Shown here in pieces: positions 54,153 to 62,095 of a DNA stretch of 64,000 bases. The DNA is from Desulfocorpusculum sp964414345 (lineage in GTDB: Bacteria > Desulfobacterota > Desulfocorpusculales > Desulfocorpusculum). The notes under the pieces are model-generated. The model was not told where the DNA came from and did not search any database. It saw only the letters and a list, made by a program, of their open reading frames with translations. Both the position numbers and the translations under genes were made by a program. The DNA is taken from the NCBI GenBank assembly GCA_964414345.1, contig CAYPWF010000003.1, forward strand, positions 29,900 to 93,899. Reading direction: 5' to 3'. The first letter of the stretch is position 1, and every line of letters starts with the position of its first letter.

Positions 54153-55886
54153 ATGAGGCCTTATTTTGAAAAGATGGCGGAGTTCGGAAAACCTCTCAGT
54201 GAGGCCCAGATAAAGAAGAGCGAGGAGAATGTCAAGCAGATCAGAGAGGTGGAGGAGGATCTGGCCCAGAGGATCAAAAGAGTAAGAGAGGCCGGACTGC
54301 CTGCTGAAAAACTCAATGCCCGGGGAGAGTGGACGGTGTACCAGCGCTTGGAATACCTTTTGGATCCAGGCACCTGGTGCCCTCTGCACACCCTGTTCGA
54401 CCCCATGGATGAGGAATCGGGCACCACCGGAGTTGTGGATGGTTTGGGGAAGATAAGCGGCAAATGGGCGGTGGTTATAGGGTTTGACAACAAGGTTTGG
54501 GCCGGGGCCTGGATAGCGGGTCAGGCGGAAAACATCCTGAGGGTCACCGACATTGCCAAGCGACTCCACGTGCCCCTTGTGTGGCTCGTGAACTGCAGTG
54601 GAGTTAAGCTTCCAGAACAGGAAAAGGTCTACGCCAACAGAAGAGGGAATGGAACTCCCTTTTTCCGCCATGCGGAGCTGGAGAAGATGGGAATCCCCGT
54701 CCTGGCCGGGATTTGGGGCACCAACCCGGCCGGTGGAGGTTATCAGGGCATAAGCCCCACCTACCTCATCGCACACAAAAACGCCAACATAGCAGTCGGG
54801 GGCGGCGGGATAGTCAGCGGGATGAGCCCCAAGGGCTTCTTTGACTTGGAAGGTGCGGAGCAAATCATAGAGGCCACCAGAAAATATAAAGAGGTTCCTC
54901 CGGGTCGTGTGGAGATCCATCACGGGGCCACCGGTTTTTTCAGGGAGGTTTACGACACCGAGGAAGGAGTTTTGGATGCCCTCAAGGAACACATGAAGGA
55001 CATGCCGGCCTACAACCCAAGATTCTTCAGGGTGGCCGAGCCTGCAGAGCCCAAGTTTTCCCCGGATGAGATCGAGCGCATAGTGCCTTTCAACCAGAAG
55101 GCTTCTTACAGCCTTGAAGAGGTACTCGCAAGGCTTACAGACAACAGCGAGCACATGGAGTTCAGACCGGATTACGGTCCAGAGGTCTATACCGGCCTGG
55201 CCAAGCTGGACGGGTATTTGGTAGGCCTCATAGGTAACCGGCAGGGTTTTTTGCCTAAAGGATACCCGGATTACGCCCCCTACCCAGGCATAGGAGGCAA
55301 GCTCTACCGCCAGGGTCTGATAAAAATGAATGAGTTTGTGACCCTCTGCGGAAGAGACCGTATCCCCATCATATGGTTCCAGGACACAAGTGGAATAGAT
55401 GTGGGAGACTATGCAGAGAAAGCCGAACTTCTGGGTCTGGGCCAGTCTCTCATCTACTCCATAGAGCAGACCGATGTGCCCATGATGTTGGTGGTGCTAA
55501 GGAAAGGCACGGCCGCCGCGCACTACATCATGGGAGGACCCAATGCCAACAACCACAACGCTTTCACCCTCGGCACCCCCACCACGGAGATCTACGTGAT
55601 GCACGGTGAGACCGCGGCCGTGGCCAGCTATTCTAGGAGGTTGGTAAAAGAAAAAGAGGCGGGAAGGCCCCTTGAGCCCATAATCGAGAAGATGAACGAA
55701 CTTGCCAGGCATTACTATGATAAATCCCGTCCGGCGTACTGCGCCAAGATGGGGTTTGTGGACGAGGTGGTGTCTTTTGCGCAGATCCGCAAATACATGG
55801 TGGCTTTTACAGGATGCGTTTACCAGAATCCCAAGTCCTTCTGCCCTCATCACCACATGATGCTTCCAAGGATCATAAAGGGATGA
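54153..55886 (+). CDS. gcdA: Glutaconyl-CoA decarboxylase alpha subunit (GcdA-like carboxyltransferase)
   Basis: 577 residues, two crotonase-type carboxyltransferase halves. TTGVVDGLGKISGKWAVVIG, GIWGTNPAGGGYQGISPTYL and IAVGGGGIVSGMSPKGFFDL in the first; GNRQGFLPKGYPDYAPYPGI, IPIIWFQDTSGIDVGDYAEK and YIMGGPNANNHNAFTLGTPT in the second. GcdA moves CO2 from glutaconyl-CoA to biotin; methylmalonyl- or other CoA substrates are possible relatives. Start at ATG 54153 after GGAGG. 21 bp after the dehydrogenase. No GcdB sodium pump is in the window. Confidence 0.9.
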   Translation: MRPYFEKMAEFGKPLSEAQIKKSEENVKQIREVEEDLAQRIKRVREAGLPAEKLNARGEWTVYQRLEYLLDPGTWCPLHTLFDPMDEESGTTGVVDGLGKISGKWAVVIGFDNKVWAGAWIAGQAENILRVTDIAKRLHVPLVWLVNCSGVKLPEQEKVYANRRGNGTPFFRHAELEKMGIPVLAGIWGTNPAGGGYQGISPTYLIAHKNANIAVGGGGIVSGMSPKGFFDLEGAEQIIEATRKYKEVPPGRVEIHHGATGFFREVYDTEEGVLDALKEHMKDMPAYNPRFFRVAEPAEPKFSPDEIERIVPFNQKASYSLEEVLARLTDNSEHMEFRPDYGPEVYTGLAKLDGYLVGLIGNRQGFLPKGYPDYAPYPGIGGKLYRQGLIKMNEFVTLCGRDRIPIIWFQDTSGIDVGDYAEKAELLGLGQSLIYSIEQTDVPMMLVVLRKGTAAAHYIMGGPNANNHNAFTLGTPTTEIYVMHGETAAVASYSRRLVKEKEAGRPLEPIIEKMNELARHYYDKSRPAYCAKMGFVDEVVSFAQIRKYMVAFTGCVYQNPKSFCPHHHMMLPRIIKG

Positions 55887-55957
55887 GGACTGGGCTCTGG
55901 TGCAAGGTGAAATGAGCTCTTTGACAAGATCTCGAAGTGAGGAAGGAGGGAAACAGA

Positions 55958-56173
55958 TTGAGCACTGAGATCACCGCGCCCATGGCGGGCAAAATCATCG
56001 AGGTGAAGGTGAAGGTAGGGGATTCGGTACAGGAGGATGATGAGCTATTCACCCTGGAGGCCATGAAAATGGAAATGCCCATTGTGGCTACTTCAGGAGG
56101 CAAAGTAAAGGAAATCAAAGTGGAAGCAGGTCAGGCTGTGGAAGGGGACCAGGTGCTGGCTGTCTTGGACTGA
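55958..56173 (+). CDS. Biotin carboxyl carrier domain protein
   Basis: About 71 residues of a stand-alone biotinyl domain: TAPMAGKIIEVKVKVGDSVQ, biotin site EAMKMEMP and GKVKEIKVEAGQAVEGDQVL. Start probably TTG at 55958, with GGAGGG seven bases ahead; a GTG at 55937 is also open. Compared with GcdC of other species it lacks the long linker. It would take CO2 from the GcdA-type subunit. Ends at a strong terminator, so it closes the three-gene operon. Confidence 0.9.
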   Translation: MSTEITAPMAGKIIEVKVKVGDSVQEDDELFTLEAMKMEMPIVATSGGKVKEIKVEAGQAVEGDQVLAVLD

Positions 56174-56182
56174 ACTACAACA

Positions 56183-56211
56183 GGCCCCGGCTAAGGCCGG
56201 GGCCCCCTTTT
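56183..56211 (+). terminator. Rho-independent terminator of the glutaryl-CoA operon
   Basis: GGCCCCGGC (56183-56191) pairs perfectly with GCCGGGGCC (56196-56204) around TAAG, followed by CCCTTTT. Ten bases past the biotin-carrier stop. The clearest intrinsic terminator in the window. Confidence 0.9.
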
Positions 56212-56350
56212 GCGCGGTCCTACCTAGCGATTTCCCCTTTTGGGCTCCTTGCAATCCAACCCTCTGAGGACTGATACTGCCGATCATAGGATGAGTCATA
56301 GGCAGGAGGAGCTGCCCTCCTTAAAGGACAAGCTTTTGGGGACCTGAATT

Positions 56351-57409
56351 ATGAATCTAGAAAAACCTGAAGCACCTGTGATCCTCAAAGAGCTTCTTCC
56401 CCAGGAGGTGATGGAACTGCTGGCGGGCTGGGGTTTTAAGTCTTTTAGGGCCCACCAGCTTCTAAAGTGGATTTACCTGCGTCAAGCAGAGGATTTTGAG
56501 CAAATGACCGACATATCCAAGGCCGACAGGGCACTCCTAGCCCAACGGTGCAAAATAGGGCTGCTCAGAGTGTTGGGGAGGGATAAGGCCTCGGATGGAA
56601 CCCAGAAATTGCTCCTTGGGCTGCAAGACGGCCTAAGGATAGAAAGCGTGATAATTCCAGAGGAGGATCATTACACCCAGTGTATATCCACGCAGGTAGG
56701 CTGCAGCATGGGGTGCGCCTTTTGCAGGACATCTTCCCTGTCCCGAAAACGAAACCTAAGAACCTGGGAGATGGTGGACCAAGTGGTGACAGGCAGAAGA
56801 CTCATGCAAGAAGGTCGCATCCGAAACGTGGTTCTTATGGGCATGGGTGAGCCATTGTCCAATTACCATGCAGTCTTGAAGGCCATCAGGATTATGTTGG
56901 ACCCCAAGGCCTTGGATCTCTCCAAGAGACGTGTGACGCTCTCCACCTGTGGACTCGTCCCTGAGCTTAGAAAACTGGCCTCAGAGGGGCTGGACATCGG
57001 ACTTGCGGTCTCCCTCAACGCCACCACCGAGGATCAAAGAAGCTCCTTGATGCCCATCAACAGAAAATACCCTTTAGGACTCCTCCTAGAGACCTGCAGA
57101 AAATTGGAGCTTCCCCCCAGAAACAGGGTCACCTTTGAATACGTCTTATTGGACGGGGTGAACGATTCCCTGCAAGACGCCAGAAGGCTGGTCAAACTGC
57201 TCAGGGGGATCCGGTGTAAAGTTAACCTCATTCCGCACAACCCTTACCCAGGATCTCCCTTCAAGCGCCCCCCACAGGAGAGGATCCTGGCTTTCCAAAA
57301 GCTCCTCTCTGATTCTGGCCTGACTTGCCCCATTCGCTGGAGTCACGGAAGCGACATCTGGGCCGCCTGCGGACAGCTTGCCGGGGTGGATCCTAAGGCA
57401 GAAGCCTAA
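56351..57409 (+). CDS. rlmN: Dual-specificity RNA methyltransferase RlmN
   Basis: Radical-SAM enzyme that makes 2-methyladenosine in 23S rRNA (A2503) and tRNA (A37). The cluster motif C118-x3-C122-x2-C125 reads GCSMGCAFC; the methyl-carrying Cys is in SHGSDIWAACGQLA. VVLMGMGEPLSNYHAVLKAI is a family block. 352 residues. The stop codon TAA (57407-57409) is also the first three bases of repeat copy G, so the repeat ends the gene. Confidence 0.97.
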   Translation: MNLEKPEAPVILKELLPQEVMELLAGWGFKSFRAHQLLKWIYLRQAEDFEQMTDISKADRALLAQRCKIGLLRVLGRDKASDGTQKLLLGLQDGLRIESVIIPEEDHYTQCISTQVGCSMGCAFCRTSSLSRKRNLRTWEMVDQVVTGRRLMQEGRIRNVVLMGMGEPLSNYHAVLKAIRIMLDPKALDLSKRRVTLSTCGLVPELRKLASEGLDIGLAVSLNATTEDQRSSLMPINRKYPLGLLLETCRKLELPPRNRVTFEYVLLDGVNDSLQDARRLVKLLRGIRCKVNLIPHNPYPGSPFKRPPQERILAFQKLLSDSGLTCPIRWSHGSDIWAACGQLAGVDPKAEA

Positions 57410-57603
57410 CCTGGATTATTCTTCTTCAAAGCCCGTAACCTTGGGGGCCCAGGCCCCCAAGCCCCCAAATACACTTGGACGTATTCCGACTAAGACAGGA
57501 GCGAAGATGAAACCGAAAATCAGGATGCTTTTGAGTATGGTCCGCTTTGTCCAAACATGCCATTAGCCCGCATTATCCACTGACCCTGAAAAGTGCGGGC
57601 TAA
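57407..57603 (-). repeat. Dispersed hairpin repeat, copy G (minus orientation)
   Basis: Right end TAACCTGGATTATTCTTC begins on the rlmN stop codon. Second hairpin TTGGGGGCC-CA-GGCCCCCAA (57441-57460) is perfect and longer than in other copies. Body shows GACGTATTCCGACTAAGACA and CCGAAAATCAGGATGCTTTT. The left hairpin TTAGCCCGCATTATCCAC ... GTGCGGGCTAA ends at 57603, 68 bp from the end of the convergent DapA-family gene. TTA/TAA flank both ends. Confidence 0.88.
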
Positions 57604-57671
57604 GACGTTCATAGTGGGAGCGCGGCTCCCCCCCCCAAAAAAAAGCATACTTCTGCAAGTAATCAAGCCAG

Positions 57672-58550
57672 CTAAAGCCATGGACTCAGGAGTTCCCTCA
57701 GATGAGCCATCCCCTCCTCACCTGGTCTCTTGAGTGGAAGCCTCGGCTCCCCGCCTTTGTACCCAGCCAGATCCATTGCAGCTTTGAGGCCTCCTATGCC
57801 GTAACCTCCTGTGACAGCCCTGGAGATGGCCATAAGAGACCATTGAAGTCTGCGAGCCTCCTCTAATTCCCCTCTTAGGAATCTCTCCCGCAGCTCCACA
57901 AAAGCCTTGGGAAGCACATTGGCCGCAGCCAGGATTCCTCCGTGAGCCCCCACGCTCAGGGCTGCCAGAAACACCAGCGCCGAGCCCACAAAAACCCGAA
58001 ACCCCTGGGGGCTGCACCTCAGGATCTCGGTTAGCTGGGAGATGTTACCGGAGGAGTCCTTTATGCCATATATATTGGGATGCTCGGCCAAAGCGGCCAC
58101 CAAGGAAGGCTCCATGTTCATGCCTGTAAACTGGGGCACATTGTAAAGAAAGACAGGGATAGGGGACTGCTCCGCCACCTTTTTGTAATGCTCCTCCAAC
58201 ACCTGAGGCTTCATGGACTCTTTGTAATAGAAGGGAGGAGCCACCAGCACAGCATCGGCTCCAAGCTTTGCTGCCTGCCTGGCCAAATCTACTGTGGCCC
58301 TGGTGGTAGCCTCCCCTGCTCCCACCATGAGCCACATGCCTTGGCCCACACTCTGGCGGGCAATCTCCACCACCCTCAGCTTTTCCTCCTTGCTCAAATG
58401 GATTGCCTCCCCATTGGAGCCCAAAACCACTATACCCGAAAGGCCTGTGGCACTGTAGCGGATGAGGTTTTCCGCCAGCCAGTCCTCGGCCAGCTCCTCC
58501 CCTCTGAAGGGCGTGGCCACAGGTGGAGCTACTCCTTGGAAGTCCCTCAT
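57672..58550 (-). CDS. DapA/HOGA-family pyruvate-dependent lyase
   Basis: 292 residues, TIM-barrel class I aldolase family. Schiff-base Lys in YGIKDSSGN and Tyr in FLYNVPQFTG are present. The first substrate loop reads GSNGEAIHL, more like 4-hydroxy-2-oxoglutarate aldolase than the GTTGES of dihydrodipicolinate synthase. So it may cleave a 4-hydroxy-2-oxo acid; DapA activity is less likely. Single gene, flanked by repeat G. Confidence 0.85.
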   Translation of the reverse strand: MRDFQGVAPPVATPFRGEELAEDWLAENLIRYSATGLSGIVVLGSNGEAIHLSKEEKLRVVEIARQSVGQGMWLMVGAGEATTRATVDLARQAAKLGADAVLVAPPFYYKESMKPQVLEEHYKKVAEQSPIPVFLYNVPQFTGMNMEPSLVAALAEHPNIYGIKDSSGNISQLTEILRCSPQGFRVFVGSALVFLAALSVGAHGGILAAANVLPKAFVELRERFLRGELEEARRLQWSLMAISRAVTGGYGIGGLKAAMDLAGYKGGEPRLPLKRPGEEGMAHLRELLSPWL

Positions 58551-58720
58551 GATGCCTCCTCTTCTCTGTTCTTTGAAAAGACGGCTTCAGAATATGCCAC
58601 AGCAACCAAAACGGTTCAAGCCAAGAGACCGTTCGCGTTTTCGTTGACCTGGCCACTGGATTTGGATAGAGTGCTTGTGAGGGCTTTTTAGAAAGTGGCC
58701 TCAAGTGAGGGGGGGCAGCC

Positions 58721-59110
58721 ATGGCCGAGGTCATTGACCTGGAAGCCAAGAAGAAAAAGGATCAGAATCGCAAAGCCGCCTTGGAGCGCTCCAGGAAGAT
58801 CGAGGCGATGCTCCACATGTTCCAATGTTCCCAGTGTTCCATGAAATGCATGAAATGCGGTAGCCAGATGGAGTTGGTTCCCCCTGAGAGCTCTGAGCCT
58901 GGGCTTCCATACCGTTTCTGCCAGAGCTGCAAAGAGGAGTACATGGAGTTTTTGGAGAGACTCCATGGAAGGGGTGATCCAGAATGTTACTGGTACAACA
59001 AGGAGTGGATGGAAGTATGGAAGGCCTGGATGCATTATCAGGATGCCTTGGGCCGCTACCAGATTTCTGAGGGTTTCAGGCGGCTCATGGATGAGATCAA
59101 GGGAAGTTGA
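58721..59110 (+). CDS. Conserved zinc-ribbon protein of unknown function
   Basis: 129 residues. A basic N-terminal helix (LEAKKKKDQNRKAALERSRK) is followed by four Cys pairs/clusters (FQCSQCSMKCMKCGSQ, then FCQSCKEEYMEF), fitting a zinc ribbon, and an aromatic-rich tail (ECYWYNKEWMEVWKAWMHYQ). No enzyme motif. The CBS gene starts 20 bp after it. Confidence 0.65.
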   Translation: MAEVIDLEAKKKKDQNRKAALERSRKIEAMLHMFQCSQCSMKCMKCGSQMELVPPESSEPGLPYRFCQSCKEEYMEFLERLHGRGDPECYWYNKEWMEVWKAWMHYQDALGRYQISEGFRRLMDEIKGS

Positions 59111-59130
59111 TTCCAAAGAGGAAGGTTTCC

Positions 59131-59541
59131 ATGAAAGTGAAAGACATCATGGCCAAGGAAGTGGCCACCTTGAGGGTGGATGACGAACTGAGCCTGGCAG
59201 AAGACATAATGCATTTGGGTCGTATCCGTCACCTGCCCGTAATGGAAGGCGAGCATCTAAGGGGAATCATAAGCGAGAGGGACCTCTACAAGGCCTCTTT
59301 GGCCTCGGCCATAGACTATGATCCGCATATTAAACGCAACTACATGAAGACAGTTGTGATCCGGGAGGTCATGAAGACGGAGCTGGTGACCATAAGCCCG
59401 GAGGCTGGGGTCAGAGAAGCAGGACGGCTCATGCTTCAACACAAGATCGGGTGCCTTCCAGTGGTGCAGAATGATCGCATGGTGGGCCTGGTAACAGAGA
59501 CAGACGTAATTCGCTATTACGTGGAAAAGGATTCTGAGTGA
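59131..59541 (+). CDS. CBS-domain pair protein
   Basis: 136 residues with two CBS domains (VKDIMAKEVATLRVDDELSL with LPVMEGEHLRGIISERDLYK; and VMKTELVTISPEAGVREAGR with LPVVQNDRMVGLVTETDVIR). Probably an adenosine-nucleotide sensor; target unknown. ATG at 59131 follows AGGAAGG; an open TTG at 59107 overlapping the previous gene is less likely. Confidence 0.85.
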   Translation: MKVKDIMAKEVATLRVDDELSLAEDIMHLGRIRHLPVMEGEHLRGIISERDLYKASLASAIDYDPHIKRNYMKTVVIREVMKTELVTISPEAGVREAGRLMLQHKIGCLPVVQNDRMVGLVTETDVIRYYVEKDSE

Positions 59542-59762
59542 AGCAAGACAGGAATTTGGGTGGAGATCCTAAGTGGGTTTCCACTCCAGTGAAGGCACCC
59601 TGAATCAAAGCTCATGCGATCAGGGTTAACCTTCAATAAGCTGGGAGGTATTGGTACGGTAAGCTTTCTTCCGCTCCAAGGGAAGGCGAGTCTTGGGGTG
59701 TTTGGGCAGGCCCAGGTGCATGAGGGCTCTTGAGAGAAATTGAATCAAGCGAGGAGGAACCC

Positions 59763-60257
59763 ATGGGAGCTTTTTTTGCCAAGGAGATATTGGAGGCAGC
59801 CATTCAGATCGAGAAGAACGGTCAGCTCTTCTATGAGCTCATGGGGCAAAAGGCGGCGGATAAGCCTGCCCTTGAGGTTTTTAATCACTTGGCCCAACAG
59901 GAAAAGGAACACCTAGTCCATCTGAGGGATCTGGCAAGCGGACTGGCCGATCCTCCCGAAACATGGGAAAGGGAAGAATTCTCCATGTACATGGCTGAGC
60001 TTGCCGAATCTCACGTTTTCAGGGGGGACGGCTCGGCAGAAAAGGCTGCCAGGGAAGTCACCGGAGACCTGGCCGCAGTTGAAACAGGCATCCGCTTCGA
60101 AAAAGATACTCTGCTTTTCATGGAGGGCTTGCGCGAGATAGTGAGAAAACAGGAAAAAGAAATACTGGAAAAGCTCCTGGAGTGGGAGCGGGCACATCTG
60201 GTGGAGCTGGTGAGACTCAAGTGGCAGATTACGGGAAAAGCCAAATCCAGATCCTGA
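59763..60257 (+). CDS. Rubrerythrin-like ferritin-family protein (no rubredoxin domain)
   Basis: 164 residues, four-helix di-iron type. Helix motifs EAAIQIEKNGQLFYELMGQK, QQEKEHLVHLRDLA (ExxH), AVETGIRFEKDTLLFMEGLR and LEWERAHLVELVRLKW. The di-iron ligands (E, ExxH, E, ExxH-like ERAH) appear complete. GAGGAGGAACCC precedes ATG 59763. The C-terminal rubredoxin domain of classical rubrerythrin is missing and a free rubredoxin is encoded 36 bp later, so the two may act together to reduce peroxide. Confidence 0.85.
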   Translation: MGAFFAKEILEAAIQIEKNGQLFYELMGQKAADKPALEVFNHLAQQEKEHLVHLRDLASGLADPPETWEREEFSMYMAELAESHVFRGDGSAEKAAREVTGDLAAVETGIRFEKDTLLFMEGLREIVRKQEKEILEKLLEWERAHLVELVRLKWQITGKAKSRS

Positions 60258-60293
60258 GGGATCTCTTATCATCAATGATCAAGGAGGTGATCC

Positions 60294-60452
60294 ATGGAGA
60301 AGTATGAGTGCCAGGTCTGCGGATACGTGTACGACCCTGCAGTTGGGGACCCTGAAAATGGAATTTCCCCTGGTACCCCTTTCGAAAACCTTCCCGCGGA
60401 CTGGGTTTGTCCTGTCTGCGGGGCATCCAAAGATCAGTTCCAGAAGGCTTAG
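60294..60452 (+). CDS. rub: Rubredoxin (52 aa)
   Basis: Small iron protein with one Fe(Cys)4 centre. The two knuckles are YECQVCGYVYDP and WVCPVCGASKDQF, with FENLPADWVCP in the classic spacing. Perfect ribosome site AAGGAGGTGATCC before the ATG. It passes electrons from a reductase (encoded at 60687) to rubrerythrin-like or other oxygen-defence enzymes. Repeat copy H starts 5 bp after the stop. Confidence 0.96.
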   Translation: MEKYECQVCGYVYDPAVGDPENGISPGTPFENLPADWVCPVCGASKDQFQKA

Positions 60453-60456
60453 CCCT

Positions 60457-60655
60457 CTGGCCCGCATTTTTCACCCCTGGTGGATAATGCGGGCCAGCTT
60501 GAGGATATGTGAGTATAAACAGATCTATGCCCAGAAACACCCTGATCCCCGGTTTCAGATTTGGTCTTGGTTTGAGTGGGAATATGCCAAAGCGAACCAA
60601 GGGATTGGGGTTATGAACCCCAAAATCACGGGCAGTGGAGATTAATCCGGGCTAG
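60457..60655 (+). repeat. Dispersed hairpin repeat, copy H
   Basis: Left hairpin CTGGCCCGCATTTTTCACC (60457-60475) against GGTGGATAATGCGGGCCAG (60479-60497). Both arms carry the change TA to TGG/CCA together, keeping pairs. The second hairpin reads TTGGGGTT-ATG-AACCCCAA, again with paired changes from the consensus. Body GGTTTCAGATTTGGTCTTGG and GAGTGGGAATATGCCAAA; right end GATTAATCCGGGCTAG. Lies between rubredoxin and the reductase gene. Confidence 0.88.
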
Positions 60656-60686
60656 GCTTTATTTCTAGGGCAGGAGAGATAGATTA

Positions 60687-61883
60687 ATGGCCGCCAAATA
60701 CATAATAGTGGGAGCCGGAGTGGCGGGGATTACTGCCTGTCAGGCAATCCGGGAGATTGATCCAAAAGGCGAACTAAGGATCTTTACAGAAGAAACCTAT
60801 CCCTTCTACAGCCGCATGAGGCTCCCAGAGGTGGTCTCTTCCAAGCTGGAGCCTGAACGTTTGGTGATAAGGGGTCCGGCCTGGTTCGAAGAAAAGGAGG
60901 TTTTCTTCTGCCCCGGGGAGGGCGTGAAACAGCTGTGCCTAGATCCCCTGGGAGTGATCTCCTCCAAGGGGGAATATGGGGCCCAGAGGCTTCTTCTGGC
61001 CACCGGAGCCTATAGTTTCGTACCTCCCATCCCTGGTGTGGAGCTGCAGGGAGTGTTCTGTCTTCGCACCATGGCTGATGCCATCAATATTCGCAACCAG
61101 GCTTCCTATGCCAAGAAAGCCGTGCTCATAGGAGGAGGGGTCCTGGGTCTGGAACTGGGCAATGCCCTGAGGCTCAGAGGTCTAGAGGTCACGGTAGTGG
61201 AGGTGTTTGAGAGGCTTTTGCCGAGACAAACAGATCCCAAGGCCGCAGAAATGTTGCAGGCTGCCATGGAGGCCATGGGGTTTCGTTTTCACCTTGGGGT
61301 TCAGCCAAAACAGATTCAGGGCAATGACGGCAAAGCAGCCGCCCTCTTGCTGGGAGACGGCGGAACTCTTGAAGCGGACATGTTTTTGATCTCCGCAGGG
61401 GTGAGGCCACGCTTGGAGTTGGCCAAGGCCGCAGGCATCAAGACAGACAAGGCCATCCTGGTGAACGACAAGTTGGAGACTTCCATCCCACATGTGTATG
61501 CAGCGGGTGACTGTGTAGAGTACCGGGGAGTGTATTACGGGATCTGGCCTGCGGCCGAGGAACAAGGCAGGGTGGCCGGCATAAACATGGCAGGGAGAGA
61601 GGCTTCTTATGCTGGCACAATTATGAGCAACCAGCTAAAAGTCTTGGGAATTGACCTGCTGGCTGCAGGCCAAATCGACCCAGAGGGACTCCTGGAATCA
61701 GAAGTGATATTGGATCCTAAGAGGTCTGTTTACCGAAAGCTCGTATACAAAGAGGACAGGATCGTGGGAGCCATTTTGCTTGGGGATATCTCGGGGCACA
61801 AGAAGATTCTGGAGGCCCTTGAGAAGGGCCGCTCTTTGGGCCCCCTCAAGGGCTCTGTCTTGGGAAAACTGGACTCCCTTTAG
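60687..61883 (+). CDS. NADH:rubredoxin-oxidoreductase-like FAD protein
   Basis: 398 residues. FAD site YIIVGAGVAGITACQAIREI, NAD site KKAVLIGGGVLGLELGNALR, FAD/Asp block HVYAAGDCVEYRGVYYGIWP. Pyridine nucleotide-disulfide reductase fold without redox Cys pair, like rubredoxin or nitrite reductase flavoproteins. Next to rubredoxin, so rubredoxin reductase is the best guess. Its stop TAG is also the first three bases of repeat copy I. Confidence 0.88.
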   Translation: MAAKYIIVGAGVAGITACQAIREIDPKGELRIFTEETYPFYSRMRLPEVVSSKLEPERLVIRGPAWFEEKEVFFCPGEGVKQLCLDPLGVISSKGEYGAQRLLLATGAYSFVPPIPGVELQGVFCLRTMADAINIRNQASYAKKAVLIGGGVLGLELGNALRLRGLEVTVVEVFERLLPRQTDPKAAEMLQAAMEAMGFRFHLGVQPKQIQGNDGKAAALLLGDGGTLEADMFLISAGVRPRLELAKAAGIKTDKAILVNDKLETSIPHVYAAGDCVEYRGVYYGIWPAAEEQGRVAGINMAGREASYAGTIMSNQLKVLGIDLLAAGQIDPEGLLESEVILDPKRSVYRKLVYKEDRIVGAILLGDISGHKKILEALEKGRSLGPLKGSVLGKLDSL

Positions 61884-62078
61884 CCCGCATTATTCACGAT
61901 AAGTGGGCAATGGGGGCTATCTTTATGACATGTTTGGAAAAACCGGTCCACACTCAAAAGCACCCTGCCTTTCGGTTTCAGCTTTGGTCGTGCTTTGAGT
62001 CGGAATATCTCGAAGTGTACCGGGGGCTTGGGGGCGTAGCCCCCAAAGCTAAGGGCTTTGGAGAATAATCCAGGTTAG
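61881..62078 (+). repeat. Dispersed hairpin repeat, copy I (near twin of copy C)
   Basis: 198 bp starting on the reductase stop TAG. Left hairpin TAGCCCGCATTATTCAC with a partly mismatched right arm GTGGGCAATGGGGGCTA; from position 41 onward only two bases differ from copy C. Second hairpin TTGGGGGC-GTA-GCCCCCAA. Right end GAATAATCCAGGTTAG. Convergent with the ferritin-like gene, whose stop lies 18 bp beyond. Confidence 0.9.
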
Positions 62079-62095
62079 AGCTTGCCCCCAAGAAT

